Shown piece after piece: positions 11,172 to 24,600 of a stretch of DNA of 64,000 nt. The translations under genes and the position numbers were made by a program. Under the pieces are notes generated by a model, which ran no database searches, was not told the DNA's origin, and saw only the letters and a program-made list of their open reading frames with translations. The DNA is taken from the NCBI GenBank assembly GCA_028274465.1, contig CM051458.1, positions 102,006,855-102,070,854 on the forward strand, written 5' to 3'. Position 1 is the first letter of the stretch. Every line of letters starts with the position of its first letter. The stretch is from Plantago ovata. Its lineage: Eukaryota; Streptophyta; Magnoliopsida; Lamiales; Plantaginaceae.

Positions 11172-12526
11172 ATGGATTTCTCCGAAAACAATGCCGCCGC
11201 CACCACCACCACCATCGCCGAAACCTCACCTACTAACTCCTCATTTTCGCCAACGTCATCAAATTCATCTCCTAGTTCGCCGCCATCAGTCCTTCCACCT
11301 GTCATTCTCACTCCTTGCGCAGCGTGCAAGATTCTTCGCCGCAGGTGCATTGACAAATGTGTACTCGCGCCTTATTTTCCGCCCACGGAGCCACTCAAGT
11401 TCACCATTGCTCATAGAGTGTTCGGAGCTAGCAACATTATTAAGTTGTTGCAGGTAAACATGTTGTTCCCTAGCAATGAACATAACAAGACCTTTAAAAA
11501 GAATTTCATTTTGGGTTCCCACAGTATCCGGTTCAGGCATTGGTTCTAACCTTCATACTTACATGCATGTCTCTCATTTTTATCTTATCTCGGTTTAAAT
11601 CGAAACTTTATTTAAATGAACTTTTAAAACTTTATTATTTACTAGGACGAGTTTTACTAATCATGACACATCAGTCGCATGACGTGTGAAAGTAATATTA
11701 CATCGAGATATCATTGTACATATTAATATATTTGTCAGTACTGAATTTGTCAGCAAAATGCTTGATCAGTGACAGCGTAAATACTGAGCAGTGACTAATT
11801 TTACTAAGAAAACAAAAGGGATACATCATAAGTGTTAAGGTCAATAGTAGGCACCTAATTATTAGAAAGGTAAACTACCAAACACAACTCACTTGCCATA
11901 ATTCAACTTTACCCTAGTCAAGAAAGAGACACTCTAGGGAAAAGAAAAAAAGAAGGGAAAGTTGAAATTGATTGTGAAACTTTAATGACCATGTCTTGAA
12001 AAAACCAGTTTTTCCTAAATGTCAAGAATAATCAAACGTAACAGTCTAAAAATTTGGCATGTTAACTTCTCAAGTGTACATGGAATTGGTCTTTTTGTAT
12101 TTATTTAATTTGTTTTTTATAAAAAAAACATGTTTTTCTTGTATGAATTTCACAACTCTAATGGATGCATGACTTATAACATTATTTCAGGAACTTCCTG
12201 AAGATCAAAGAGCAGATGCGGTAAACAGCATGGTCTACGAAGCCAACGCTAGGCTGAGAGATCCAGTCTATGGTTGTGCAGGCGCGATCTGCCAACTCCA
12301 GAAGCAGATTAATGAACTCCAAGCCGAACTGGCCAAGTCACAGGCAGAGATGTTGAACATGCAATTGCAAAATGCCAATTTATTCGAGTTGATCTGCAAA
12401 CATATGGAAACGCAACATGTTCAACAAACTGAGGCACCAATTCTTCCATACGATCATGATGAGAACACGAATTTCTTCTACGAAGAGAACGCTCTAGGCG
12501 TTGCCTGGGATCCCTTGTGGACATGA
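11172..12526 (+). CDS. LBD1: LOB-domain (LBD) transcription factor, class I, LBD1/LBD11-like
   Basis: Two exons, 11172-11453 and 12191-12526, separated by a 737 bp GT-AG intron in phase 0, give 205 residues. LBD proteins are plant-specific nuclear DNA-binding factors. Residues 1-48 are a Ser/Thr/Pro-rich low-complexity leader. The C block CX2CX6CX3C is at 49-63 (CAACKILRRRCIDKC), the GAS block around 82-94 contains FGASNI, and a coiled coil follows from about residue 127. The zipper positions are L130, L137 and L141, with Met148 where class I members usually have the last Leu. The single intron splits the GAS block, as is usual in the family. The closest remembered relatives are Arabidopsis LBD1/LBD11, linked to secondary growth; that role is inferred. 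The symbol is by resemblance. Confidence 0.93.
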
Positions 12527-13461
12527 TCATCAAGGGGAGGTTTCTAATTGACAATACGTAGATTTGAAAGCTATAATAACTAATAAATAATTGCATATTC
12601 CGACTAGCTAGCTACATTATAGTTTATTACACGCGGTCCCTAATTAAGCTACTTAGAAATTATTTTGTGCAATTGTTGCGCTTGTACGAAGTGCAACTAG
12701 CGGGCAAGTTAAACTGCAAATTTTAATTTCTGCAAGTGTAGACCAATTTTAATTTAAATGAAATGATATTTATCGAGTCTTTTGCTAAAAGTCAATGACT
12801 TGGACAAAGTATAGTTTGTGGAATAATAAAATTTGAGTTTCTCTAACTAGCTAGTAAGGAAATGCAATCACTTGGTCAACTATGTCGAGTCCTCGACCAT
12901 GATCTTAACATCTATCGGTTACGTTATTGAGTCGTTTATTAACAGACGGAGAAGGAGTACTGATCATGAATGGTTAGTTCAGTAACACTGTAGAGTGAGA
13001 ATCATTGGAAGGGCATCTTATGGGTGACCTAACATGATGTGTTAGCATCATTTGAAAGTGAGATTGTTATTGATGGTATAATGATGTTGAATTGAATTTG
13101 TATATCCGCAAGTCAAAGTTGCACTTGACCACCTTTTTGGGGATGGTCTCCCTATATTAAGTGCGATGTGATATGAGGGGATTTATTAGGCAAGCTTTCA
13201 TGTCTTTGAACGTACGTAAAAGATCGTGCTATATATCTTGTCTTTGGTTAAATTGATTAATGGTGTTTATAGTAACTTTTTGTCACCAATTATGGAGGCT
13301 AATGATGCCCTAAAACAATATAGTAAAACATAACCACCAGTTCATCATTGCATGATTTTAATGTCGGCAAACAAGTTAATATAGTATATTTATATGATCC
13401 TAATTGGAACACGTACTTCGATTTCTTACTTTAAAATTACTAATTCGGTACTCCATATTTA
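12527..13461. other. 3' flank of LBD gene, no gene seen
   Basis: AT-rich non-coding DNA, including the LBD 3' untranslated region. Confidence 0.5.
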
Positions 13462-13708
13462 CTCCCTCCTCCTCCGGAAACTAATAGTTTTACAATTTGT
13501 TTTTGTAAACATTTTTATGTCCAGTTTGACCTCAAATTAATCATAATTGATTACGAAAAATTAATTTTAAAAGTTATATTACACAAATATAAGAAGTATA
13601 CTTTCATAATATAATTTTTTAAATTATTTTTTTATAACGAGTTATTATTAATTTCAAACCAAACATAAAAAAGTCAAAAAATAAAGTGTAAAACTAAAAT
13701 TTCCGGAG
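13462..13708. mobile_element. Stowaway-like MITE
   Basis: The 247 bp element starts CTCCCTCCTCCTCCGGAAAC and ends AAATTTCCGGAG, with TA on both sides. A shared subterminal TAGTTTTAC block also appears in inverse form. Non-coding. Confidence 0.8.
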
Positions 13709-14077
13709 TAAGTACTATTTAGTATTACGTCATAGTCTTTCGTTAGTATATTTTTCTCCTTGGCGGTAAAAATTTAGTGTACAAATGAAATGCGTTCACA
13801 TTTCGATTTCGTGATAAAAGTACTCGTGTAGTAGACTAGTAGTGTAGCAATTGTCTTTATATAAATCCCTTTTCCAATCCAATCGAAGATCCAAAAGCAT
13901 CGTGCCTCAAACTTAATAACTTTTAATACTACATTCATTTCAATGTAAATTATTCAGTTCCATTTATTTTCAGCCATTCGAAATTTAACTATAAAGTATC
14001 GTTATACTATAATATAAAATATTTAACTACATTACATCATGCTATACACTTTCATCATATGATTTCATTAAATATTA

Positions 14078-14329
14078 CTTCCTCCGTCCCATAACAAATG
14101 TTAAACTTGATTTTGTTAATTTTTGTAGGGTCAGTTTGACCTTAAATTATTCTCAAATCTTATGATAAAAATAATTAAAAGTATTATATTATAAAACTAG
14201 AATGTTTATATTCTTATTCTAAAATTTTTTTAATTATTTTTATTGTATAATTTGGGATTAACACGAGGTTAAACTGATCCTCGAAAAGTCAACAAAATGA
14301 AGTGTAACATTTGTTATGAGACGGAAGAA
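14078..14329. mobile_element. Stowaway-like MITE
   Basis: Left end CTTCCTCCGTCCCATAACAA and right end TTGTTATGAGACGGAAG are inverse to each other over about 26 bases. TA flanks the left end and TTA the right. This is the canonical Stowaway terminal consensus. Confidence 0.8.
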
Positions 14330-14589
14330 TTAATTATTATAGTTGAAGAATAAGTTATAGTTGAAATTCAATGAATATTAGAAAACTAAAAGTTAAATGG
14401 GATAGTGTAGGAGTAGCACTAAAAAGACCCGAAGTTTAAACTGTGACCGATGCATAATAAGATTAAAATATATGTATTTAAAGTTATAAAATGGTAAGAA
14501 GTACTAATATAGATAGAGTAGGGTAGTTAAATTTGTCGTTAAAAATAAAAATAGAAATTGCCAAATTGGGGCTAGTAGAGTATTCCAAT

Positions 14590-14774
14590 CAGGGGTGGGG
14601 CAGGTGGGGGCGCCCGCCCCCAAGATTTTGAAAACAAAAATTTTATATGTAATATTTACGATTTTTCAAGTTTTTTATAGGTAATATATACGATTTTTTA
14701 AATTTTGACCCCCCGAACTATCGAAAAATCATGTATGTATAATTTGACCCGAACTCCAATAGGTCCACCCCCTG
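14590..14774. mobile_element. hAT-type MITE with perfect 8 bp duplication
   Basis: A perfect 8 bp direct repeat ATTCCAAT (14582-14589, 14775-14782) flanks a 185 bp segment. It begins CAGGGGTGGGGCAGG and ends GGTCCACCCCCTG. The GC-rich end contains its own small palindrome near GGGGGCGCCCGCCCCC. Confidence 0.85.
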
Positions 14775-14782
14775 ATTCCAAT

Positions 14783-17720
14783 GGTATATCTAGCCGGAGG
14801 AAACCAGAGAAAGTTGATATCGATTATCCGCAAGACCCCGACTCGACGAGTACAGTTGGTTCTTGTTTCATCTTCTTCTTCTTGTAGTAATTACTTACAG
14901 TCCAAAAAGATAATTACTGATCATCCCTACATGGTACTTACCCGAAACGTATAATTATTAATTTGATACAAGTTGGCCTTGGTCCCAAAAGTATAAAAGC
15001 ATATTGTACATTTCTCTATAAATTCTAAATTAAAAGAATGATTACTATTGTTTGTTATATGTATTATGTATTCATGTCAAAATGTAAAGTTTATAATAGC
15101 AAAACTATACCAATATGGCAATATTAGTTTAAACTTTACCATTTCATCCCGAGTCAATACTACTCTGGTGATAATGGCCCAACACACCTTACTAATTAAT
15201 GTCATTTATTGATCACATTTGTAATTAACTTTGACAAACTTACTCTTGCGTTAATGGTTTATAGACCACTTTTATGCGGTAAAATTAACCGGCCCACACG
15301 CTCAATTTTAGAAGGCATGAACGTCAAAATGGAACGGCTAATTGGAAAATGATGCATGTTCTGCCGAAGGAATTTAAGTAATCAAAAGATGAGGAAATAG
15401 TGAAAAGAGTACTTAAGCATTCATGGATTATGCATGCGCTTAAGAAATAAGATGGATAGATCATATAAAGATCTTGAAGTTGAATCTGATCAATTAATCT
15501 CAATGACTTATAGGTAGTGAACATTCTAGATATCCACACGTCGTCGATCGATAACTTGACCAAAGTATGAAGTCAAATATATGCAACCATGCAAAATCTA
15601 AATCAAGAAAATTAACAAAGTAATCATGCTTCCATACATTTTTTTTTTCAAATTAATAATGATACTACTACAACTCCAATTATAGTGGTAAGGTGATTGA
15701 TTTAATAAATCAATTTATCTTATTAAAAATATGAGGCTAATAATTAGCTTTCAATCACATTATCATTTACCAGTCACATTATTAGTTCATTTTATCAAAT
15801 AAGCGCTTACTCTTTTACTTTTACTTTCTCATTTCATTTCAATCTTAAGTTTGTTTGTAACACGTAGTCAACACATTTCAATTCTTTTAAGCTTTGATTT
15901 AACCAAATTTTACTATTATTTCCGACCTAACAAATAATTTTCCATCTCAACTCTAAATTTTTGCTTAAACCGAGGCAACTCAAGTAGACCGAATTTGGTT
16001 ATGAAAAGTAACATGACCGTCTTTAAATCTTACTACGTGGGTAACTAAATAAAATATGTAAGATTATGTCGGGAATAATCAATGGGAACAAGAAGACTAT
16101 ACGTTCTAAGAAAGTCTGCTCGACATCTGAATATGCTGTAATAATCCACTTATCTATCAACTTAGTTATAATCCAACTGCATAATTGCAAACTTTTGCTT
16201 TTTAATAAATACTAAATCATTCTTAATTAAAATATTAATTAATACAATTGCTACCTCATTCAACATCCTTAAGCTGACGCAGTCTTTTCTATTTGACCTT
16301 CAAGCTCATTATCTTCCGACTTGATTAACCAAAAATGTCAATCATCTTTCACCTAATTAATTTGTATATACATCAGCACATATATTTTAATTTAATTAAT
16401 TGTTAGTACATTATAAAATTTTATATATATTCGATACTTTAAGTCTGTTACGTAGTAGTATATTTCATCCAAGACTCCAAGTCTGTTACGTTGTACTTTA
16501 TAAATTAAATTATTTTGGTACGTACGTATTATTTTGTACTAAGTAGTAGTTTAGAATTTGTCATGTTATATGACTTATGTATTGCTATTATTATCTTTAA
16601 AACTGGATTCATAATTGTCTGACTTTTGTTAAGACTTATTGCACCTACAGCTAGGGTGCCAAATTACCTGAGAAAACTTGGCTCCTTCTATTTTCCCTTT
16701 CCCATTGACACTACAATTGAGTTTAGTAGTAGTCCAATTTAAATGCTAAATGATCAAACTTTATATAATAAAATAACCATTTATTTGACATCTCATATGT
16801 CACATATTATTAGGTGATTCCAAATCATTCGAGTTTCAAAACATAGACCTATCATTTTACCTCTATCAAGTCACTTGCAAACATGGTGCGCCTATCATTT
16901 TATCTCTACGAAGAGAGGCAAGCTGGTGAAGAAACGCTATAACAATATAGCAAAGACAATTGCTACCTGAGTTATCCCGGAGTAGAGTCATAGGTGCGCT
17001 TGGAGCCGGAATGAATTGGGATTTTCTTTGGAGATTAGCATAGATTGATAAGGTATTTTATTTGATGAATGATCTATGTATACTGTTTATAGAGGTGTCT
17101 TAGACTTTACAAGGGTCATGAATCTGATCCAGAGCCCTTCTTATTCCTAAAGTTGTGATAGTTACCGGCTTAGTTGTGGATTCATTATGGATTTATGTCT
17201 GAATTGTAGAGTTTTTGATTGCGGTATACCCTCTTATAGGTGTATAACTCTCTTTGAGCTTCTATTGAGTTTAATTTCATGCGAAGAAAACTAAAAAATC
17301 CCTCGCAATCGAATAAAACATCTTGTAACACCAAATCATTGATCAAATGGTTAGTGCTTTAAGTGTTCACGGTGATAATTCGTCCTTCTAAGTACTGTTT
17401 TTTGGTTGCAACAAGTCACGACTATAAAAGTAGCCTAATTTGACGGAAATGAAATCTTCACTAAGAAAGGGGTGATATATGTTTGGCGGCTAGAAAAGTG
17501 AACTTGTTATAATGTTTAGACCATATCGCTGTAAATGAAAAAATATATGAATATATGGATATATACCAAGAAGATTTAAAAAGTAATGGTGGTTAACAAA
17601 AGGTACCCGTTCCCGTGTACGGTAAAAAAAATAAAAAGAGTGATGTATCAAACCCAAACCTAAAAATTTGAGCACAATACTTGGATTTGATAGATGAAGC
17701 TAATCTGGTCCCAAATGAGT
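14783..17720. other. Intergenic, no gene seen
   Basis: About 2.9 kb of AT-rich DNA with no frame that resembles a known protein. Faint homopolymer and TA-rich stretches only. Confidence 0.45.
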
Positions 17721-17726
17721 GGATGA

Positions 17727-17745
17727 GCCCAGCATAGCAAGCCCA
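17727..17745 (+). promoter_or_regulatory. Paired GCCCA (site II-like) elements upstream of the RRM gene
   Basis: Two GCCCA motifs (17727-17731 and 17741-17745; TGGGC on the other strand) lie about 290 bases before the start codon of a ribosome-biogenesis-type gene. Site II elements are common in promoters of plant ribosome-biogenesis genes. The assignment rests on motif and position only. Confidence 0.35.
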
Positions 17746-18029
17746 TCATCTAAGCCTGCGAATTAGTGTTGAGTGATGTTCTACAGAGCGCAAAATCCTT
17801 TATGAGAAGGTGAATTCACGCTCGAAACGAAGATCGACGCCCAGATCTCCTGAATTAGTCGAGTCCAGTCCATCATCGATCCAAGTCCTAAAATAAAACC
17901 TAAAAATAAAAGGGTTCTTCATCTACTACTACTCTTCTCCGCCGCTTCTGAATCAATCGGCGGCTGGTGTTTTTGTTCAAGTATCTATCTACTAGTTCTT
18001 CTTTTCATCACTCTAGATAATATTCAGAT

Positions 18030-20340
18030 ATGGGTGCAAAGGCAAAGAAGAAAACAGCCATGAAGACCTTAAAATCCAAAGATGAAACCCGTGATTTCTT
18101 GGTATGTATGTATGTTAATTGTTTTAGTACTAGTCGTTTGTTCGGTATTAAACTTAGTGTAACGTTAACCTAATTGAGCCTCCTCATGACATGATGTATG
18201 TGTTTCGATTTTAGCCATTGGAAGGTGGTCCAGCTAGGAAGCTTGCTAAAACTGAAACTAGCGGAGCAGCAGCAACCGTTTTGTATGTTGGTAGGATCCC
18301 CCATGGATTTTACGAGAACGAAATGGAAGGTCTGTTCTTACCTATACCTTGTCTTCTTTTATTCTTGTTCGATTACTTATATATTAACACTAGAGTGTCT
18401 GCCTTGTTTTACAGAATTCTTCAAGCAGTTTGGTGCTGTCAAGAGGCTCAGAATTGCCAGGAGCAGGAAGGTATGCATTTTCAAACTTATCTTTCATATG
18501 CCTTATTATCCTATTCTATTAGATGGATGGGCTCAAATCTTGGGCTTATGTTTCTCTGAAGCTTTTACTTCAAATGCCAAAAATAGTGAATATATATACA
18601 TTACATCATGCTAATATGCTAAAAATTTGAGACTTCTGTTGAATTGGAAAATTGAAGGATTTTTGGTTAATAAATTGCCTAATCAATTTTGCATATTTTC
18701 CCGAAAAAAAAAAAAAGGCGATAGATTAAGGATAGGATGTTTGTTTGGTTGATAGGCTTCCAATGCCTCAACTAAGCTTAATATCACCGTGTCATTGATT
18801 ATGAGCAAACAGTAGACAGGTCATAGGGATTACAGTAACCACAATCTTGAGTACGAATAATCAACTAGTACATGAAGATACTAGACTAGATGGAGCTGCA
18901 TGTAGCTACAAGGCTTTCTTGCATTACAGTCGTGTCGTTTCATTGCAACTGAAATTACTTTGTTCTACTGGGATTGTATTTGTATGGTAGAATTATGACA
19001 ACTATAAAAAATGTTGTAAGACATAATATTGTCGCTTAAATGTAGGTATAACATAACAGTCATGTAATGAACACATTCACATTGAATGTTGTTTCTTTGA
19101 CGCATGAAAGAAAAGCTAAGAGATATTTGATTGATAGGAAAGGATGATACAAGAAAGAGTTACTGGCTTCATAAGATGTTATGTTTGCTTTGTGAATCTT
19201 TGAGAGAAGGCATGTGGTTATTGTTTAGACCTCAATCTCACTCCTCTTTTTCTCCATTTTCTTTGGACAGACTGGGAAGTCGAAGCATTTTGGATTCATT
19301 GAATTTGAGTCACCTGAGGTTGTACACTTGATATTTAACACAATTATCAATTCCTTAGGATCTTTTTTTCTTTTCTTTTTATTTTAATGCAAGTTCTCAA
19401 CATCTTATTATCTTAATCACTTGCAGGTTGCTAAAGTTGTTGAAGAATGCATGCATAATTATCTTATGTATGAGCATCTGTTGCAAGTCCATTCCATTCC
19501 GCCAGAAAAAGTTCATCCAAAAGTGTGAGTGTTAGTGATTTAAAGATGTTTCAGCCATTTAGTTTAGTTCTTAAAGCTCTTATGTCATAGAAATTATAAT
19601 TATGTTTAGTTTTTGTTTATTGCATAGTAGATCCAAACATGAAACACCGGCTTATATATTCTGAGTTTTCAGTGAAAGATTTCTGATTCAGTTTTATTCA
19701 GTAAAACTTTTGGTATTCTGGATGTGGCCTGTGCATTCAGCCCTACATCAAAACTGTGTCGGCTCTACAATTCAACTTTGTATCAGTTCTCCAGTTTGTT
19801 TAGTTTGTGCAAGTAAATAAGAATTGTCTGATTGCAGTTGGTAAGTTTGAAAAACTTCTGAAAATTATGTCCCTTAATTTTTCTTCTTATGTGTTGTTTT
19901 TTTAGATGGAAAGGTGTTAATCGCTTCTACAAGCCCCCCAATTGGGTTAATATGCAAAAGAAACGTCAAGATAAGGTATGGCCCACACTTTGGACTGTAC
20001 AGGTATTTATGTTATACTATCTAAATATATAAAACAGCCATACCAATCAAGAATCTATGTTCAGGAAAGAACCGTGGAGGAGAAAAATAAGGTGGTTGAA
20101 GGAGTATTGAAACGGGACCAAGAAAGACGGAAGAGGATTAAGGCTGCTGGTATTGATTACGAGTGCCCAGCAATTGTAAGAATACTGCTGCTTAAGTTTA
20201 ACGCTGCTCATGAATGCCGTTGTTGATATTAATAAGAATGTGAGATTGTCTGATTATGAAATGCCAACTTAACTAAATCAAGCGTTGTGCTATTGCAGGT
20301 GGATGAGTTCCAGAGCGCTCCAAAGAAGATTAAGGTCTGA
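18030..20340 (+). CDS. Nucleolar RRM protein, NIFK/Nop15-like
   Basis: Eight exons read by eye: 18030-18101, 18215-18329, 18415-18470, 19271-19318, 19427-19524, 19906-19975, 20065-20175 and 20299-20340. All have GT-AG borders and an unbroken frame of 203 residues. The N-terminus is Lys-rich. One RRM spans about residues 45-120, with RNP2 around LYVGRI (47-52) and RNP1 KHFGFIEF (86-93). A basic region after it has KRDQERRKRIKAAGIDYECP. This order matches the single-RRM family of human NIFK (MKI67-interacting), yeast Nop15 and plant homologues, which act in large-ribosomal-subunit precursor processing in the nucleolus. That function is by family. The gene is tail-to-tail with the carrier gene at 21658. 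An A-run and a GC-poor intron of about 800 bp separate exons 3 and 4. Confidence 0.93.
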
Positions 20341-20689
20341 CTGAAGTACTACAGATGTTTCTGCACTCTTTCTGCAAAGATGCAGTGTGGTTTTGAAGAA
20401 GCGGAGATATTTGCGGATAAAGGGACTTGAACTTAATAGTTTGCTAGAGACTATTTGCATACTCGGTTTTGTTGCCGGTTCTATGCAGTATGTTAGTAAA
20501 TTTATCTTAATGACTTTATGCGTGACCAGTGTATGTCTGGTTATATAACTCCTGTGTCGTTTTCGTTGATGAGTAGTGCAAGAAATCATGTTTCAGAAAT
20601 CCTAGTACAATTTTTTTCTTTTTTATTTATTTTTATTTTATATGTTGTTGTTCTTTTATTGCAGTACGTGTTACGTACTGCAAGCTTGA

Positions 20690-21160
20690 TCAAAATTTGT
20701 GATAAGCTGCCTAATGCTTCAACTAGTGCCCATGCCCAACGCACTGGTTCCAGTTTCCTGATACTGACAATGTGGCCGGGGGGAATTGTACCCAGTTGTG
20801 GAAATCCTGTTCTTTGGCACGCCAGAGCAAGAAAGAGCAAGAAATGATACAAGCGAAGCGATCCTCTGAGCAATGCCATCCTTAACAACCCTCCTTTCAT
20901 TCCATAGAAACCAAAAGCCCCAACTTGACCATTTGAAGAGACCAAGTAGTGATTTAGGGAACTTAATTTGCTACTGTATATCTTTCATTGCATCTTAAGA
21001 GGCCCTAGCGTCCATGAATGCTAGAAAAATGGGGTTATACGTCCTGATGTACATTCCATACATCTATGCCTTGAAGCTCTCTTTACAATCTCCTCTAGCA
21101 TTCCATACTAGTGTTTTGGTCGACATCGATGAGCGGATTCCAGATCCCCTGAAATCTCGC
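20690..21160 (-). pseudogene. Degenerate LINE (L1-type) endonuclease fragment
   Basis: Read on the minus strand from about 21121 downward, the translation shows KTLVWNARG, then YIRTYNPIFLAFMDAR, and further on FWFLWNERR. This follows the opening of plant LINE ORF2 apurinic endonucleases (L-x-WN-x-RG ... I-R-x-x-x-P-x-I-L-A ... G-x-W-x-L-W). A nonsense codon follows ESFKA, another follows DARAS, and the frame shifts near 20900, so it is dead. No reverse transcriptase is present. It lies between the 3' ends of two convergent genes. Its limits are approximate. Confidence 0.7.
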
Positions 21161-21657
21161 TTTGAATACGGACAGGCTCGAACACATCCGGCCTACACTG
21201 CCCTTGTAGGCAAGAAATGACATATCTCCCTCCCACTCAATGCACGTGCTCTTCTTCGTTGAGCCAATTCTTTTTCAGCTGCCGTACACGCTCAGGAATT
21301 CTTCAGTCCGTATAAGTATATAACTTGGGTAGATTCAAGAGTCAAAGGCGCATGTTTGATTGACCGCTTACTAAAACGGACTAGTTCAGAAATAGTGTCG
21401 AGAATTAATGAATTATGATGATAAATGAAGTAGTAAAGGATATTAAGTACGGATTAGTCCAACTCAAAAAGAAACTGTAATAGTACATACAGAAAGAACT
21501 TGAAGGAAACAATGCTAAAGTTAGTGACAAAAAGGGTAAGGAAATTTCGACAGATAGAGACACTAATAGGCATGAAGTTTACTGTAATAATATAATTCTA
21601 TAGGAACTCAAAATTTTCTCCAATGCCATTATACTTGCAACCAAAAGCTTAGCTTGC

Positions 21658-24600
21658 CTATTTCTGCACAATAGTCTCAGTAGTTTCCTCATTTTTGTCC
21701 ATGGCCTTTCTTGCAAGCTCATACCCAGCGAAATTCATCGCACCCAGAGGGGCGATCCAGAAGAATCGCGGCACTGCTCCCTTGAACAATCCAAGAGGCC
21801 CTTCGCGGCGTAATATGGAGATTGCTACCATTGTGAGTGTCACGGTTCGTCCCGGACGAGCAGTCATCATTCTTGTCTTTATTACATCGAATGGTGTTGT
21901 CAGGACTGCAGTAAGTCCACCGGATAAAGCACCAACTGTGATTGTTTCCCAGGGCTCTAGCTCTCGTCCTAGCATCCGCTGGGCAGCCTGAAACAAAGCA
22001 AGTCGGGTCAGGTGTAATACGGGGAAAATGGATTAATTGCAGTGACATGAAAGAAACAAACAGCCGATTACATCTACCTTCTTAGATTCAGCATAGAGGC
22101 CCATGCCAGCAACGTAGAATGGAACCTCACGGCAGAGAGTTGCACCAGTCCCACGGAAAAACCCTTTGAGGCCATCTTGCTGCCAAGTCCCAATTATAGC
22201 ATCACCCACATTGTCAAATAGACCAGCCTGACACCTTTGCTTCAATACCTCACACGGGATACGCACTGCAGTTCCGAGAAAGGTGCTCCAGAACGATGCC
22301 ACGGATTGAACCTGAACACCATGCTTCTGGTAAGAACCACTATTTGGATGATACTCTACTAATTACATGAAAGGAAATTGCAGGCACTTGACACATAAAT
22401 AAGTAATTTTGGTGCCGATAAAGAGATGTGGACATGGCTATCATAACGTGAAATTGCTAAACTCGCATTGAAAACGATAGTGTAGAGATTCAAACATATC
22501 TATATCATTCGTATGCAAGGCTTTACAATTAACTCGAGAAATTTCCAGATTACACAAACATACCAATCTGCATTACAAGAGACATTCAAGACTCGGCCTT
22601 ACCTGTATTTCAGGAAGATTTGGAGCAAAATTTATCATTACAAGCTTGCTTGCTTCGAATATTCCAGTTCGCAGTCCATGGCTGTAAGATTCATTTAATT
22701 AGCATCCAGAAAAAGAAGTATAAGAGTGATAGATAATGGTTACAGAATTACCTAGAAAATTGACCTATTATGGCTGGAACTGAACCACGATACAATCCTC
22801 GGGGTCCAAGTTCAGGAAGCTTGGCTATAATTTGAGGAAAGGTCATCGTTGAAGCTTGCACTTGTGTCTGACAGATAAACCAGTTGAAAAGGTCAGTTTG
22901 CCTCGTCCAACAATGAAATCACAGGACCTGCAAGAATGTATCAAGCACACCTATCTGCCTTAATTATTTGGTTGCTATTAGTTTTATTATTGCAAATTTG
23001 ATACCATACCAAACCAGTATTAACTATCAGATGGTCTATCAAATTCGCCTGTCGAAAGTAAATATTGGCTTCATGAACAAAGAACTCTAATGATGCAGCT
23101 GAATTCAATCAGGTAGCACAGTACTGGGAATTTTGCGAAGAGTTTGAAATGCCCTTAATGGATGAGGTTGACTAGAAGACAAGAATCTTCTTAACTCACA
23201 AAGTCACCCACTGTTAGGTGCTTAATATTTCAGTTTCTGGATTCTGGATCAATGATCACAGCCTTGTTACTACTCCCTCCTATCCTTATTAGATGACGTT
23301 TTGGGTTTTTGTCAATTGTCAAATTAATTGACGTTATAGCCTGCTAGTCATTACTGTACTATATTATTCTTATTAAATTAATGCTCCAGCTACTTGCTTT
23401 TTATTTCAGCTGTGAGAGAAGGAGGAATATTTTACTACTACCAATGCTACAAACCCATTGCATAGGTGCCTTAGTAGGGATAATTAAAGTGTCTTAATTC
23501 TTGTGCATACGTTAAAACGTCAAATAATAAAAACATGAGGGAGTAGCAATCTAGCATAAGGCATACGCTGGTTGTTAGCTTTCTTATTTATCTACGCACA
23601 TGCCAATAAGGATACAGATGCTTCCCCCAGAGCTGGTGGCTTATATGAAATTCATTTGGCAAACCTACAGATACGCAACTACCTCAACCACCATTCTACA
23701 GCAGAAACACAAGTCCTACTTTATACTGCATTTTACTTTCCTGCTTTGTTACTTGGATCAAACTATGTTACCTTATGCCCATCCCATTTTGAAACATTGG
23801 GCGTTATTACCTCAGTGCATCACCTCTCAAAATTTCGAAAATCAAAGCAAGTAACTGCATATGGCATTAGCATATCACTATACCTTAATTGTGTCAATAG
23901 GATGCATTAAGGATGTCGACAGTGCACACGCAAGACCTCCAGCCAATGCCGACTTCAGAACACTGCCAGTGGGTATACCAACAGGCGGAGGAACAGCAAC
24001 CACAGTAGCAGCTTCAAACCAGATACTCCTGTGCATCATAAAATTACAATTCACTGTTAGTTGCTCGGGAGCTGGAAATAAAAAGAGTCGATACAAAAGA
24101 AGAAGCATGGCGTATAGATGCTCAAGTTGATGATTATTCATTTTGATTGGTAGAGGATCACAATATCACCCTGAACTAGGTACCTGCAACTAAATGTCCA
24201 ACTCTTATTTCATGACAGGAAATACATGGATTAGGACGCAATCATGATCAATAATATTGCACCCTAATAGCAGGAAGATTTAAAGACATTGTTTGACACT
24301 CCAAATAACTAACAGCAAATCATTTTGAAACTCTCTAGCCTCTTAAAAGTTTATATTCTTGTGCAGACGAAGGCTATAAACTGGTAGAACTGTGCAATAA
24401 CCACTGGACAAAGGATGGAATATAAAAATCTCAATTTACCGTGGATCTTCTTGAAGCCGCTCTGAAGGAAGTAAAAGCATGAAATTCCTGAAATGCCCAT
24501 AAGATATAGATTCCTCGGTGTCAGCATTCAAAAAACGCATCATGGCAACAGCATTATCTTCATTTGCTGGAAGTCCTGCATTTTGCAGCGAAGTTAAGAT

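Noticed and set aside
11113..11457. 114-codon plus-strand frame overlapping the LBD exon
   Set aside because: It is an overlapping frame of the LBD exon with a Pro/His-rich product; the LBD frame carries the conserved motifs.
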